The notes under the pieces: generated by a model
The model's input: only the letters and a program-made list of their open reading frames with translations
Databases searched by the model: none
Told to the model about the DNA's origin: nothing
Source: a virus
Direction: 5' to 3' (one strand)
DNA: 22,481 nucleotides
Virus record (IMG/VR): IMGVR_UViG_3300030380_005249
Span: 1-22,481 of that record
Position numbers and translations under genes: made by a program
Shown here: positions 1 through 7,723 of the stretch, piece by piece
How positions within the stretch are numbered: the stretch's first letter is position 1
How the letters are laid out: the number at the start of each line of letters is the position of its first letter

Positions 1-115
1 TGGAAGAGTAAGAAAACCAGTTACAGTAAAAGAAATTACACCAAAAGGTAAAAAAGGTGTTTTAATTTTTAAAGGCAAAGCTAAAGATTATAAAAACGTT
101 GGTAAAAGTAAATAA
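1..115 (+). CDS. C-terminal end of a gene cut by the window edge, unknown product
   Basis: An open frame enters from the left edge (codons from base 2) and ends at the TAA at 113-115, leaving 37 residues. The visible tail is very basic, full of Lys and Gly (for example PKGKKGVLIFKGKAKDY), with no recognisable motif. It lies just upstream of a connector-type gene, so a small head or head-tail joining protein is plausible from position alone. The part seen does not identify it. The next gene begins 13 nt after the stop, with an AAGGAT ribosome site overlapping the stop. Confidence 0.6.
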   Translation, partial: GRVRKPVTVKEITPKGKKGVLIFKGKAKDYKNVGKSK

Positions 116-128
116 AGGATATGTTTAA

Positions 129-818
129 ATGGCTACATCAGGAAGCACAGCATTTGATTTATCAATTGATGACATTGTAGAAGAAGCCTATGAAAGATGT
201 GGTCTATCAACTAATTCTGGATACGATTTAAAGAAAGCTAGAAGAGGATTAAATGTTTTGTTTTCCGAATGGGGAAACAGAGGCGTTCATCTTTGGAAAG
301 TTGAAAAACAAGTTCAAGCATTAACTGCTGGTACAGCAACTTATACAACTCCTACATCTACTAATGATGTGTTAGAAGCATATGTTTCGACTGCAGCGGC
401 ACCAGGAACTAATGTTACAGATATAACATTATCTAAAATAGATAGATCTACATATGCAGCGTTACCTAATAAAGGATCTACAGGTCAACCTTCACAGTAT
501 TATGTAGATAGACAAACTACACCAACAATTACATTATATCTTACACCAGATGCAACGACTTACACACATTTATGTTATTATACATTAAAAAGAATTGAAG
601 ACGCGGGAGCTTACACTAATAATCCAGATATACCTTTTAGATTTCTACCTTGTATGATTTCTGGACTTGCTTTTTATTTATCTTTAAAATACTCACCAGA
701 AAGAACACAGGCTTTAAAAATGTATTATGAAGATGAACTCAAAAGAGCATTAGATGAAGATGGTCAAAGAGCCTCTGTATTTATTTCACCAGCTAACTAT
801 TATCCAACGAGGAACTAA
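129..818 (+). CDS. Connector / head-tail adaptor-like protein (P22 gp4 / T7 gp11-type), copy 1
   Basis: A 229-residue protein. It opens with an amphipathic helical stretch (about residues 10-55, with IVEEAYERCGL and RRGLNVLFSEWGNRG), has a central Thr-rich beta region (60-155, including TGQPSQYYVDRQ and LYLTPD), and closes with a helical segment ending KMYYEDELKRAL. This helix-beta-helix layout and the length match the adaptor proteins that sit under the portal ring in short-tailed phages (P22 gp4 and T7 gp11 relatives). The gene at 1186 has the same layout and matching motifs, so the two look like paralogues. The ATG is preceded by AAGGAT, and the stop overlaps the next start (TAATG). The adaptor role is family knowledge plus position. 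I see no catalytic residues to suggest the lysozyme activity of P22 gp4. Confidence 0.6.
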   Translation: MATSGSTAFDLSIDDIVEEAYERCGLSTNSGYDLKKARRGLNVLFSEWGNRGVHLWKVEKQVQALTAGTATYTTPTSTNDVLEAYVSTAAAPGTNVTDITLSKIDRSTYAALPNKGSTGQPSQYYVDRQTTPTITLYLTPDATTYTHLCYYTLKRIEDAGAYTNNPDIPFRFLPCMISGLAFYLSLKYSPERTQALKMYYEDELKRALDEDGQRASVFISPANYYPTRN

Positions 819-1186
819 TGGCAAGATTTGCTAAAGGTAAAAATTCACTAGCTATATCCGACCGTTCTGGTCAAGCTTTCCCTTACACTGAAATGGTAAA
901 GGAGTGGAATGGTTCCATCGTCCATATTTCAGAGTTCGAACCTAAACATCCACAGCTTACTCCAAAAGTTTATGGTTCTGATCCACAAGGATTACTAGAT
1001 GCTAGACCACAAAAACCTGACTTAACATCAAGTTTTACTTTATACATTAATAGTAATCCAACTAACGATCCATTGATTAATAGTTTTAGTATGATACCTT
1101 CATCAAGTGATAATATTTTGGGTACTCCTTTGACTAGTTTTTCTGCAGATATGTCAATTGGAAGTGTAACCGTGGAGATATCATAA
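818..1186 (+). CDS. Small conserved marine-phage structural-region protein, unknown function
   Basis: A 122-residue protein. The N-terminal third is conserved-looking: MARFAKGKNSLAISDRSGQ, then PYTEMVKEWNG and FEPKHPQLTP. The C-terminal half is Ser/Asn/Pro-rich without a clear fold. I recognise the N-terminal pattern (a short basic start, SDRSG, EPKHPQL) from small uncharacterised genes beside connector genes of marine phages, but know no function. The gene overlaps both neighbours by one base and sits between two related adaptor-like genes. That suggests it is made with them in fixed ratio and may be a head-tail joining component. The ribosome site GAGGA lies 4 nt before the ATG. Confidence 0.55.
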   Translation: MARFAKGKNSLAISDRSGQAFPYTEMVKEWNGSIVHISEFEPKHPQLTPKVYGSDPQGLLDARPQKPDLTSSFTLYINSNPTNDPLINSFSMIPSSSDNILGTPLTSFSADMSIGSVTVEIS

Positions 1187-1848
1187 TGGCAATTACATAT
1201 ACAAATTTTTTAACACAAGTAAGAAATTACACGGAAGTAGATGCTAACGTACTAACTGACGCAATATTAGATCAATTCATAAGAAACGTTGAATTAGATG
1301 TTGCAGGTCAAGTGGATTATGATGACACAAGAAAATATGCTACTTCTTCATTTACAGCTAACAAAAGATATCTTGTAACTCCTGCTGATTTTCTTGTAAT
1401 AAGATCTCTTCAAGTATTTGCTACAACATCAAATACTTCTGCTCGTACTTTTATGGAAAAAAGAGATACTAGCTTTATTACAGAATTCAATTCAAGCAGT
1501 GCAACAGGACAACCAAAATATTATGCTAATTGGGATGCTACTACTATTGTAGTTGCTCCAACTCCTGATATTGCTTACGCAACACAACTTAATTATATTG
1601 TAACTCCTCCACATTTTAATAGCACTACAACTACTTATTTATCAGATTATCAAGAATCAATGTTATTACATGGAGTTTTAGCTGAAGCATTTTCTTTTCT
1701 TAAAGGCCCCTTGGATATGTACAATTTATACAAAAACAAGTATACTGAGGAATTAAAAGCTTTTGGTATCCAACAAATGGGTAGAAGAAGAAGAGCAGAA
1801 TTCGATGATGGCGTTCCTAGAATGAAAGTACCGTCACCATCACCATAA
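1186..1848 (+). CDS. Connector / head-tail adaptor-like protein, copy 2
   Basis: A 220-residue protein. Helices flank a beta-rich middle: an N-terminal helical part (LTQVRNYTEVDANVLTDAIL), a central region with TGQPKYYANWD and VVAPTPD, and a C-terminal helical part (ESMLLHGVLAEAFSFLKG then NLYKNKYTEELKAF), ending in a short basic tail (MGRRRRAE). The order of motifs parallels the protein at 129-818 (TGQPSQYYVD and TPD, then a helix with MYYEDELKRAL). I read them as diverged duplicates of one adaptor family. One may sit on the portal and the other below it. Overall identity looks low by eye, so a structure comparison would be needed to settle the relationship. Confidence 0.6.
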   Translation: MAITYTNFLTQVRNYTEVDANVLTDAILDQFIRNVELDVAGQVDYDDTRKYATSSFTANKRYLVTPADFLVIRSLQVFATTSNTSARTFMEKRDTSFITEFNSSSATGQPKYYANWDATTIVVAPTPDIAYATQLNYIVTPPHFNSTTTTYLSDYQESMLLHGVLAEAFSFLKGPLDMYNLYKNKYTEELKAFGIQQMGRRRRAEFDDGVPRMKVPSPSP

Positions 1849-1862
1849 AAAGGAGTTAAAAC

Positions 1863-2303
1863 ATGGCAATAACAACTAACGCAATATGTAATTCATTTAA
1901 AAAAGAATTACTTGAAGGAAAACACGACTTTACACAAACTAGTGGAGATCAATTTAAACTAGCACTTTATACTAACTCTGCGGTTTTAGGTAAATCAACA
2001 ACTTCATTTACTACTGACAACCAAGTGAATGCTTCAGGTCAATATACATCAGGTGGAGGAAAATTAGCAAAATCAGGTCAAAATACATCAGTTGCTTCTG
2101 ATGTCGCTATAGTAGATTTCCCTAACAGATCATTTACTGGTGTAACACTTACAGCTAGAGGAGCTTTAATTTATAATACTTCAAACTCTAATTCAGCTGT
2201 TTGTGTTCTAGATTTTGGTGGAGATAAAACTGCAACTGCAGGAACATTTACAATTCAGTTTCCTGCATTTACAACATCTGCTGCAATACTAAGATTAACG
2301 TAA
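1863..2303 (+). CDS. Beta-rich virion structural protein (widespread marine-phage family)
   Basis: A 146-residue protein. It starts with a short helix (AICNSFKKELLEGKHDF) and continues as beta strands: FKLALYTNSAVLG, GGGKLAKSG, VAIVDFPNRSFTGVTLTARG, ALIYNTSNSNSAVCVLDFGG, then a C-terminal strand. The combination of NSFKKELLEG, KLALYT and ARGALIYN is a pattern I know from small virion proteins in cyanophages and pelagiphages, next to tail genes. Its exact location in the particle is not known to me; a tail or head decoration role is possible. It has the clearest ribosome site of its neighbourhood (AAGGAG about 9 nt before the ATG), suggesting high expression. Confidence 0.55.
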   Translation: MAITTNAICNSFKKELLEGKHDFTQTSGDQFKLALYTNSAVLGKSTTSFTTDNQVNASGQYTSGGGKLAKSGQNTSVASDVAIVDFPNRSFTGVTLTARGALIYNTSNSNSAVCVLDFGGDKTATAGTFTIQFPAFTTSAAILRLT

Positions 2304-2312
2304 GGAGGGTGC

Positions 2313-2771
2313 ATGGCTCTAATCATAAATGATAGAGTTAAAGAAACAAGCACCACTTCAGGAACGGTTACGTTACAACTTGCTGGTGCTTCACAGGATT
2401 TTATAACTTTTGTATCTGGAATTGGTACAGGTAATACTACGTATTATTGTATATCAGAAACAGGTACAGATAAGTTTGAAGTCGGTATTGGCACAGTTAC
2501 CGATGCTTCTCCCGATACTCTATCTAGAGATACAGTGATAAGTAATTCATCAGGAAATACTTCTAAGATTAATTTTGGTTCAGGAGAAAAAGAAGTATTT
2601 TGTACTGTACCTGCTAAGAAAGCAATGTCACCTGTTATGCAAGCAACAGGTTACGTTGTAACTCATGCATCTACATTAGATGAGGTTCAAACGATGGATT
2701 CAGGTGTACTAGCAGGACCAGTAACAGTAACAGGAACAATAACAGTAACAGGGAATTTAATAATAATATGA
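2313..2771 (+). CDS. Tail-associated virion protein, beta-rich (marine-phage family)
   Basis: A 152-residue protein with the order DRVKET (start), QDFITFVSGIGTGNTTYYCI, DKFEVGIGTV, DTLSRDTVISNSSGN, and GEKEVFCTVPAKKA. I recognise this series from many marine and cyanophage tail-fibre regions, where it is a small beta-sandwich protein at the base of fibre genes. Residues after about 110 form a distinct tail ending in Thr/Val repeats (GPVTVTGTITVTG) that resemble the repeat protein at 11249. The ribosome site GGAGG overlaps the preceding stop (TAAGGAGG). The stop overlaps the next start (ATGA), which couples it to the glycine-rich fibre. It may be the attachment partner of that fibre; this is inference. 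Confidence 0.55.
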   Translation: MALIINDRVKETSTTSGTVTLQLAGASQDFITFVSGIGTGNTTYYCISETGTDKFEVGIGTVTDASPDTLSRDTVISNSSGNTSKINFGSGEKEVFCTVPAKKAMSPVMQATGYVVTHASTLDEVQTMDSGVLAGPVTVTGTITVTGNLIII

Positions 2772-4180
2772 GCACTTTAGAAGTAGATAAGGTTATACCA
2801 CAATCAGGTACTAGTACTCAAATAGGTGAGAATGGTGATACTATTACAGTTCCTACAGGAGCTACTTTAGATGTATCTAATGCTACACTTTCGTTACCCT
2901 CAACTGTTGTAACAACTACAGGAACACAAACTTTAACAAATAAATCAATTGCTTCATCTCAAATTACAGGAACAATTACACCAACAGATAACACTGTTAC
3001 CCTTGCAAAACTTACAGCAAGTGGAACTAAAGATAATACTACTTTTTTAAGAGGAGATAATACTTTTGCTACTGCAGGTGTTTCAACTTTTGCAGCTTTA
3101 TCAGATACAACAGTTTCATCTTCTAATCCAACAAATACATCAAATAAAACACCCGTGGGACACATTTGGGTAAATAGCACTTCAGGAGAAGCTTATATTT
3201 TAACTGACGCAACAACTAATCAAAACACATGGCAAAACATTGGTGAAGGTTCTGGAAACATAAATTATTTTCCAGGTCTTACATCATTAACTATGATTGG
3301 TGGTGGCGGAAGTGGTGCAGGAGATATGGCAGGTGGAGGAGGAGCAGGTGGTCTTCTACATTTCACAGGTTACAGAGGCACAATTCAATATGGTACACAA
3401 TATACTATTACAGTAGGTCAAGGTGGTTCTTCTGTAGTTGCTCAAAACGATGGTAATAATGGTAACAACACAACAGCTTTTGGTGAAACTGCAGGAGGTG
3501 GTTTTGGAGGTTCAGCATCGGGTGGCTCTGGTGGGGGTGGAAGTACAGGCGGTGGTGATAGTGGTTCAGCAACTACTTCAACAAGTAATACTTTATATAC
3601 TTCATTTAACGGTTATTCGAATGACGGTGGAGATAATACTGGAAACCCTGGAGCAGGAGGAGCAGGTGCAGGTGCAAATGGTGTAACTCCTCCATCTGGA
3701 AACGGACCTGGTGGAGCAGGTGGTGTAGGAATTCAACTGGCAAATGTTTATAATGGTTCAGATAATTATTATTGGGCTGGCGGCGGAGGCGGTGCTGGTT
3801 ATGGAGATACTGAAAATGGCGGCGCTGGAGGTCTTGGCGGCGGAGGCGGAGGCGGAAAATTCCGAACAACTGGAGGTGGCTCTGGTGGTGCGGGAGGTGG
3901 CTCTGCTTTAAATAATGGTACTGCAGGAACTGGTAACAATGGTGCTGGAAATGGTGGTGCTGCTGGAGCCAATACAGGTGCAGGTGGAGGTAATGCTTCG
4001 CATCATGGTGGTGGACAATCAAGTTCAGCTAGTGGTGCAGGGGGTTCTGGAATAGTTATGATTAAAACACCAGACTCTTATACAACAGCAACAACTACAG
4101 GAAGTCCAGTTTTTACAAACACAGGAGGATATAAATATTATGCGTTCACAAGTTCTGGAACAATAACATTTAATACATAA
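2768..4180 (+). CDS. Tail fibre with glycine-rich adhesin domain
   Basis: A 470-residue protein. Residues 1-35 carry an anchor motif (LEVDKVIPQSGTSTQIGENG) that recurs in the genes at 4498 and 7724. Residues 35-100 look like a phage fibre stalk (TTTGTQTLTNKSI, then LRGDNTF). Residues 105-165 form a small domain with PVGHIWVNSTSGEAYI and TWQNIGEG. From about 175 to 425 the protein is extremely Gly-rich (GGGGSGAG, YTITVGQGG, a seven-Gly run near 357-363). It ends in a short beta segment (SGIVMIKTPDSY, GGYKYYAFTSSG). Such domains form polyglycine sandwiches in phage adhesins and bind surface receptors, so this is probably a receptor-binding tip. The reverse-strand frame over it is a composition artefact. 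Confidence 0.75.
   Translation: MSTLEVDKVIPQSGTSTQIGENGDTITVPTGATLDVSNATLSLPSTVVTTTGTQTLTNKSIASSQITGTITPTDNTVTLAKLTASGTKDNTTFLRGDNTFATAGVSTFAALSDTTVSSSNPTNTSNKTPVGHIWVNSTSGEAYILTDATTNQNTWQNIGEGSGNINYFPGLTSLTMIGGGGSGAGDMAGGGGAGGLLHFTGYRGTIQYGTQYTITVGQGGSSVVAQNDGNNGNNTTAFGETAGGGFGGSASGGSGGGGSTGGGDSGSATTSTSNTLYTSFNGYSNDGGDNTGNPGAGGAGAGANGVTPPSGNGPGGAGGVGIQLANVYNGSDNYYWAGGGGGAGYGDTENGGAGGLGGGGGGGKFRTTGGGSGGAGGGSALNNGTAGTGNNGAGNGGAAGANTGAGGGNASHHGGGQSSSASGAGGSGIVMIKTPDSYTTATTTGSPVFTNTGGYKYYAFTSSGTITFNT
3779..3856 (+). repeat. GGC/GGA simple-repeat patch inside the glycine-rich adhesin
   Basis: Nine GGC glycine codons fall within these 78 bases, in three clusters, ending in a run of seven consecutive Gly codons alternating GGC and GGA (3836-3856). 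Elsewhere the gene mostly uses GGT and GGA. The patch is the most GC-rich stretch I noticed in this AT-rich window. Its 3- and 6-nt periodicity could change length by slippage while keeping the frame. Confidence 0.6.
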
Positions 4181-4184
4181 AATT

Positions 4185-4505
4185 ATGAATAAAAGATTTG
4201 CAAGAATAAATAGTTTAACTAAAAAAGTAGATACTGTTATTGTGGCTACTGATGAATTTATTAATTCTTTACCAGATTATGATTTATGGATTGCTTCATC
4301 TGTAGAAAATACAAAAAAACTAGCTGATAAAAATGATATATATGATGTTGATAATAATAATTTTAAAGGATTTAAACCTTATGATTCATGGGTTTTTAAT
4401 AATAGCACATGGAATTGGGAACCACCTATCGCTATGCCAGATCAAACAAATGAAGAAGTTTATAATTGGAATGAAGAAACACAAACATGGGATTTAAATG
4501 AGTGA
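4185..4505 (+). CDS. Small Trp-rich fibre-associated protein, possible fibre assembly factor
   Basis: A 106-residue, very AT-rich gene. The N-terminal part (RFARINSLTKKVDTVIVATDEF) is beta-like. The C-terminal half has repeated Trp motifs: FKPYDSWVFNNSTWNWEPP, then YNWNEETQTWDLN. I recognise the pattern SWVxxxxTxxWExPxxxP...YxWxExTxxW from small genes next to tail-fibre genes in cyanophages, where it is suspected to be a fibre chaperone or a fibre-tip component. No function is proven to my knowledge. No clear ribosome site precedes the ATG, which begins 5 nt after the upstream stop, so translational coupling is likely. It overlaps the next gene by 8 nt. Confidence 0.5.
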   Translation: MNKRFARINSLTKKVDTVIVATDEFINSLPDYDLWIASSVENTKKLADKNDIYDVDNNNFKGFKPYDSWVFNNSTWNWEPPIAMPDQTNEEVYNWNEETQTWDLNE

Positions 4506-5262
4506 AGTAAAAGTAAATAAAATCAGTCCAAGATCGGGGACAACTGTAACAATGGGAGACTCTGGAGATACGGTTGTATTTCCATCTAATGCTTTACAAA
4601 ATTCATCTTTACCTGGCTCAGGACAAATTACAATTAATGGTCAAGCAGTAGCCCTTGGTGGATCTATAACATTAACAACTGAAACAAGACCAACTTTTAC
4701 ATCTATAACTCCAAATGTAATTGAAAATACACAAACAACTTGTGTAATAGCAGGTGGTAGTTTTGTATCTGTACCATTAGTTACAGCAATTAATTCAACT
4801 ACAGGTGCTAGAGTATCTGCTGATGAAGTAGCTTTTAATTCTGCAGCACAAATTACAGTAAAATTTACATTGCCTGTTGATGGCACTTATTTATTATATA
4901 TTGAAAACCCAGACGGTAATGCAGTTCAAACATCTGCAGTACTTACAGTTTCTGATGCACCAGCATGGCAAACTGCAGCAGGATCATTAGGTACATTTGT
5001 GGCTGGAACAAGTTTTGGAACAATTACATTAACAGCAACAAATTCTGTATCAATGGCAAAAGCATCTGGAAACTTTCCTGGTGGTATGTCCATTAACAGT
5101 GGCTCAGGTTCGTCTACACTTACAGGTACAGAATCGGGTGCTACTGCTAACACAACATATACTTTTACAATTCGTGCAACTGACGCTCAAGGACAAACTG
5201 CGGATCGTCAGTTTACAATAACAATAACAGTAGGAGCAGGTGGATCTATGGGATTCAACTAG
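4498..5262 (+). CDS. Tail fibre: anchor motif, IPT/TIG-like domain, Ig-like domain (cassette copy 1, gene 1)
   Basis: A 254-residue protein. Residues 1-30 hold the shared anchor motif (VKVNKISPRSGTTVTMGDSG). Residues about 65-152 form an IPT/TIG-like immunoglobulin fold (PTFTSITPNVIENTQ, INSTTGARVSADEV, LPVDGTYLLYIENPDG). Residues about 155-248 form a second Ig-like domain of the He_PIG type (AGSLGTFVAGTSFGTITLTA, FPGGMSINSGSG, FTIRATDAQGQTADRQF). It probably acts as a fibre stalk presenting or binding carbohydrate. The gene at 7724 has the same two C-terminal domains, with a long stretch of identical residues near the end. The downstream genes 5272 and 6636 complete a cassette that is repeated at 7724-11245. 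Confidence 0.7.
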   Translation: MSEVKVNKISPRSGTTVTMGDSGDTVVFPSNALQNSSLPGSGQITINGQAVALGGSITLTTETRPTFTSITPNVIENTQTTCVIAGGSFVSVPLVTAINSTTGARVSADEVAFNSAAQITVKFTLPVDGTYLLYIENPDGNAVQTSAVLTVSDAPAWQTAAGSLGTFVAGTSFGTITLTATNSVSMAKASGNFPGGMSINSGSGSSTLTGTESGATANTTYTFTIRATDAQGQTADRQFTITITVGAGGSMGFN

Positions 5263-5271
5263 GATATTATT

Positions 5272-6630
5272 ATGGCAGCAACTTCATTATCACGAACACC
5301 AAGTTCAACAGGAAACAGAAGAACATTTACATTAAGCGTGTGGTGTAAAAAAATGTCTTCAAGTCAAATGAATTTTTTAGGAGCAGGTGCAAGTAATGCA
5401 CAAAATCATATTCAATTTGAAAATAATAGATTTCAAATGAGATATTACACTTCTTCAAATACTACAATAGTAAACACTGATGCTTTATTAAGAGATGAAA
5501 GTGCTTGGTATCATCTTGTTTGTGCGGTGGATACCACACAAGCTACAGCAAGCAATAGAATAAAGCTATATATTAATGGAGAACAACAAAGTTTAAATGA
5601 TGAAACATTTCCTGGACAAAATGGTGATTGGGGCTTCAATGTAAGTGGTGAAACAATGTACATAGGCAGAAGAGGACATAGTGCTGCTTATTATTATGAT
5701 GGTGAAATGGCTCATTTTGCATGGGTTGATGGACAACAATTAACACCAAGTACATTTGGTGAAACCGATTCAACTTCAGGTATTTGGAAATGGAAAGACA
5801 TAACGGGAGTTACTTGGGGTACAAATGGTTTCTATTTAAAATTTGAAAACTCTGCAGCACTTGGTACAGATAGTTCAGGTCAATCAAATACATTTACAGT
5901 TGCTGGAAGTGCTACAAGAAATATAGATAATCCATCAGTAAACTATAATACGTTAAATGGAGTTTCAAATCCATCAAGTGGTTATACTTTATCTAATGCA
6001 AATACAGAATGCACTGTAAGTGGTCAAAGTTTTGTAAGAACATTTATTGCAAATACACTTTGTCCTGAAAGTGGTAAATGGTATTGGGAATCAAAATTAG
6101 TTACTTCTGGAGCTTCTGATAGGACATCTCTTGGTATTTGTTCAACTGAAGAAAATATAGGAACAGGAACTACTATACCACAAAATGAATGTAGTATCTG
6201 TACAGGATATTCAAGAATAAGATTTACAGTAGCAGGAAGTGTTACAGAAGTTGATAGTTTTTATACAGTCCCATCTGCAGGTGATATTTTTATGTATGCT
6301 TTAGATTTAGATAATACAAAATTTTATTTTGGTGTTAATGGAAATTGGTGGAATTATAATTCTGCACAAACAGGAGGTGATCCAACATCAGGTAGTGGCT
6401 ATGTTACAAATAATTCAAGTATAATTCATGGTGCTATGTCGTTATTTATAAGAACACAAGCAGGAGCATCAGCAACAACATTTACTAACCAATTTAATTT
6501 TGGCAATGGATATTTTGGTACAACAGCTATAACTTCTGCAGGATCTAATGGGAATGGAAGTTTGTTTGAATATGATGTACCATCAGGATATTACGGATTA
6601 AATACAAAAAATATAAATACTTACGGATAG
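5272..6630 (+). CDS. LamG-like plus SPRY-like tail fibre / adhesin (cassette copy 1, gene 2)
   Basis: A 452-residue protein. Residues about 15-170 form a concanavalin-A-like (LamG/laminin-G) domain: FTLSVWCKKMSSS, WYHLVCAVDTTQAT, NRIKLYINGEQQ, TMYIGRRG, YDGEMAHFAWVDGQQL. A linker follows (FGETDSTSGIWKWK, YLKFENSAALGTDSSGQSN). Residues about 250-430 form a SPRY-like domain (SGKWYWESKLV, YALDLDNTKFYFGVNGNWW, FNFGNGYFG). Both domains are beta-sandwiches common in phage receptor-binding proteins; LamG often binds glycans. The order LamG, linker, SPRY is a known marine-phage fibre arrangement. The gene at 8935 is its paralogue with the same order. A TAGGAT sequence overlapping the upstream stop may serve as ribosome site. 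Confidence 0.7.
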   Translation: MAATSLSRTPSSTGNRRTFTLSVWCKKMSSSQMNFLGAGASNAQNHIQFENNRFQMRYYTSSNTTIVNTDALLRDESAWYHLVCAVDTTQATASNRIKLYINGEQQSLNDETFPGQNGDWGFNVSGETMYIGRRGHSAAYYYDGEMAHFAWVDGQQLTPSTFGETDSTSGIWKWKDITGVTWGTNGFYLKFENSAALGTDSSGQSNTFTVAGSATRNIDNPSVNYNTLNGVSNPSSGYTLSNANTECTVSGQSFVRTFIANTLCPESGKWYWESKLVTSGASDRTSLGICSTEENIGTGTTIPQNECSICTGYSRIRFTVAGSVTEVDSFYTVPSAGDIFMYALDLDNTKFYFGVNGNWWNYNSAQTGGDPTSGSGYVTNNSSIIHGAMSLFIRTQAGASATTFTNQFNFGNGYFGTTAITSAGSNGNGSLFEYDVPSGYYGLNTKNINTYG

Positions 6631-6635
6631 AAATT

Positions 6636-7721
6636 ATGGCTTATAGTTCAATTGTAAAACCTTCTGATTATTTTAATACTAGACTTTATACAGGTAATGG
6701 TAGCACACAACATAGTATTACAGGTGTAGGATTACAACCAGATTTAACATGGATTAAATCAAGAAGTGATGCTTATAATCATTTTTTATTTGATGCTGTT
6801 AGAGGTGTAGGAAAACAAATCTATTCAAATGCAACTAGTGTAGAAGCTACAAATATGAATAATTTATATGCATTTAATGCTGATGGGTTTTCTTTAGCTC
6901 AATCTGGAAATGATGATGTTACTAATAAAAATAATTCTAATTTTGCATCATGGAATTGGAAAGCAGGAACAACAGGTTCTGGAACTACAACAGGTTCTGG
7001 GACAGGTAAGGCATACACTTATTCTGTAAATACAACAGCAGGATTTAGTATTATAGGTTATAAAGGTAATGGAACAGCAGGTCATACTATACCACATCAT
7101 TTAGGAGTTACACCTGACACAATTATTGTTAAAAATAGAGATTATGCTAGAAATTGGTCTGTTTATCATAAAAATGCTTTCACATCTCAAGCAGCTCCTG
7201 GAGTATTATATTTGAATACAACTGCAGCAAAAGCTAATGATGTAAATGTTTGGGGTAACTCAAGTGTTACTATTAACTCAACTGTATTTAGTTTAGGGGA
7301 TTATGAGGGGACAAATCGAAACGATGATGATTTAGTAGCTTACTGTTTTGCAGAGAAAAAAGGTTACTCAAGTTTTGGACCTTACACTGGAAATGGAAGT
7401 GCTAGCGATGGACCTTTTGTTTACACAGGTTTTAAACCAGCTTTTGTTATGACAAAAAGAATAGATAATACTGGAGGTTGGGGTATGAATGATAATCGAA
7501 GACCAGGTTATAATGTTGCACATCAATATTTACTTGCAAACGATAGTCAAGGAGAAGCAACTGATGGAAGTTGGAGTATGGATTTATTAAGTAATGGTTG
7601 GAAAGCTAGATATAATAATGGTAATTACAATGCTGATGGCGGTTCTTATGTTTATTGGGCATTTGCAGAAGAACCTTTAGTAGCAAACGTAGGAGCAGGA
7701 GTACCAGCAACGGCAAGATAA
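6636..7721 (+). CDS. DUF7483-like tail-fibre protein (cassette copy 1, gene 3)
   Basis: A 361-residue protein. It starts with DYFNTRLYTGNGSTQ, ITGVGLQPDLTWIKSR and FDAVRG, then ASWNWKAG (around residue 105). A second half begins with FSIIGYKGNGTAGHTIPHHL and GVTPDTIIVKNRD, followed by DDLVAYCFAEKKGYSSFG, YTGNGSASDGPFVYTGFKPA, and ends YVYWAFAEEPLV. The repeated Y(T/K)GNG followed by QPD, TPD or KPA points to three internal repeats of one beta unit. I know this family from fibre regions of cyanophages and other marine phages (DUF7483, number from memory). It normally sits after LamG-type genes, as here. Function is unproven; virion surface attachment is likely. The gene at 10235 is its paralogue. 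Confidence 0.65.
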   Translation: MAYSSIVKPSDYFNTRLYTGNGSTQHSITGVGLQPDLTWIKSRSDAYNHFLFDAVRGVGKQIYSNATSVEATNMNNLYAFNADGFSLAQSGNDDVTNKNNSNFASWNWKAGTTGSGTTTGSGTGKAYTYSVNTTAGFSIIGYKGNGTAGHTIPHHLGVTPDTIIVKNRDYARNWSVYHKNAFTSQAAPGVLYLNTTAAKANDVNVWGNSSVTINSTVFSLGDYEGTNRNDDDLVAYCFAEKKGYSSFGPYTGNGSASDGPFVYTGFKPAFVMTKRIDNTGGWGMNDNRRPGYNVAHQYLLANDSQGEATDGSWSMDLLSNGWKARYNNGNYNADGGSYVYWAFAEEPLVANVGAGVPATAR

Positions 7722-7723
7722 TT

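Larger units (their letters stand above)
4498..7721 (+). repeat. Three-gene fibre cassette, copy 1 (counterpart at 7724-11245)
   Basis: Three consecutive genes (anchor-IPT-Ig, LamG-SPRY, DUF7483-like) are followed directly by three genes with the same domain order at 7724-11245. Similarity is clear in protein motifs but mostly lost at nucleotide level. The exception is the end of the Ig-like domain, where 16 bases are identical (5200-5215 and 8873-8888). It is best read as an old tandem duplication or repeated gain of a modular cassette. Confidence 0.65.

Noticed and set aside
3606-4022. Reverse-strand open frame of 138 codons rich in His, Leu and Gln
   Set aside because: It lies opposite the glycine-rich adhesin and its composition is the direct complement of GGN-rich codons. 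It has no ribosome site and the whole window is coded on the other strand.
7655-7723. Upstream extension of the cupredoxin-containing fibre gene
   Set aside because: It would overlap the preceding gene by 67 bases and put 23 unrelated residues before the anchor motif, which is N-terminal in the two paralogues.
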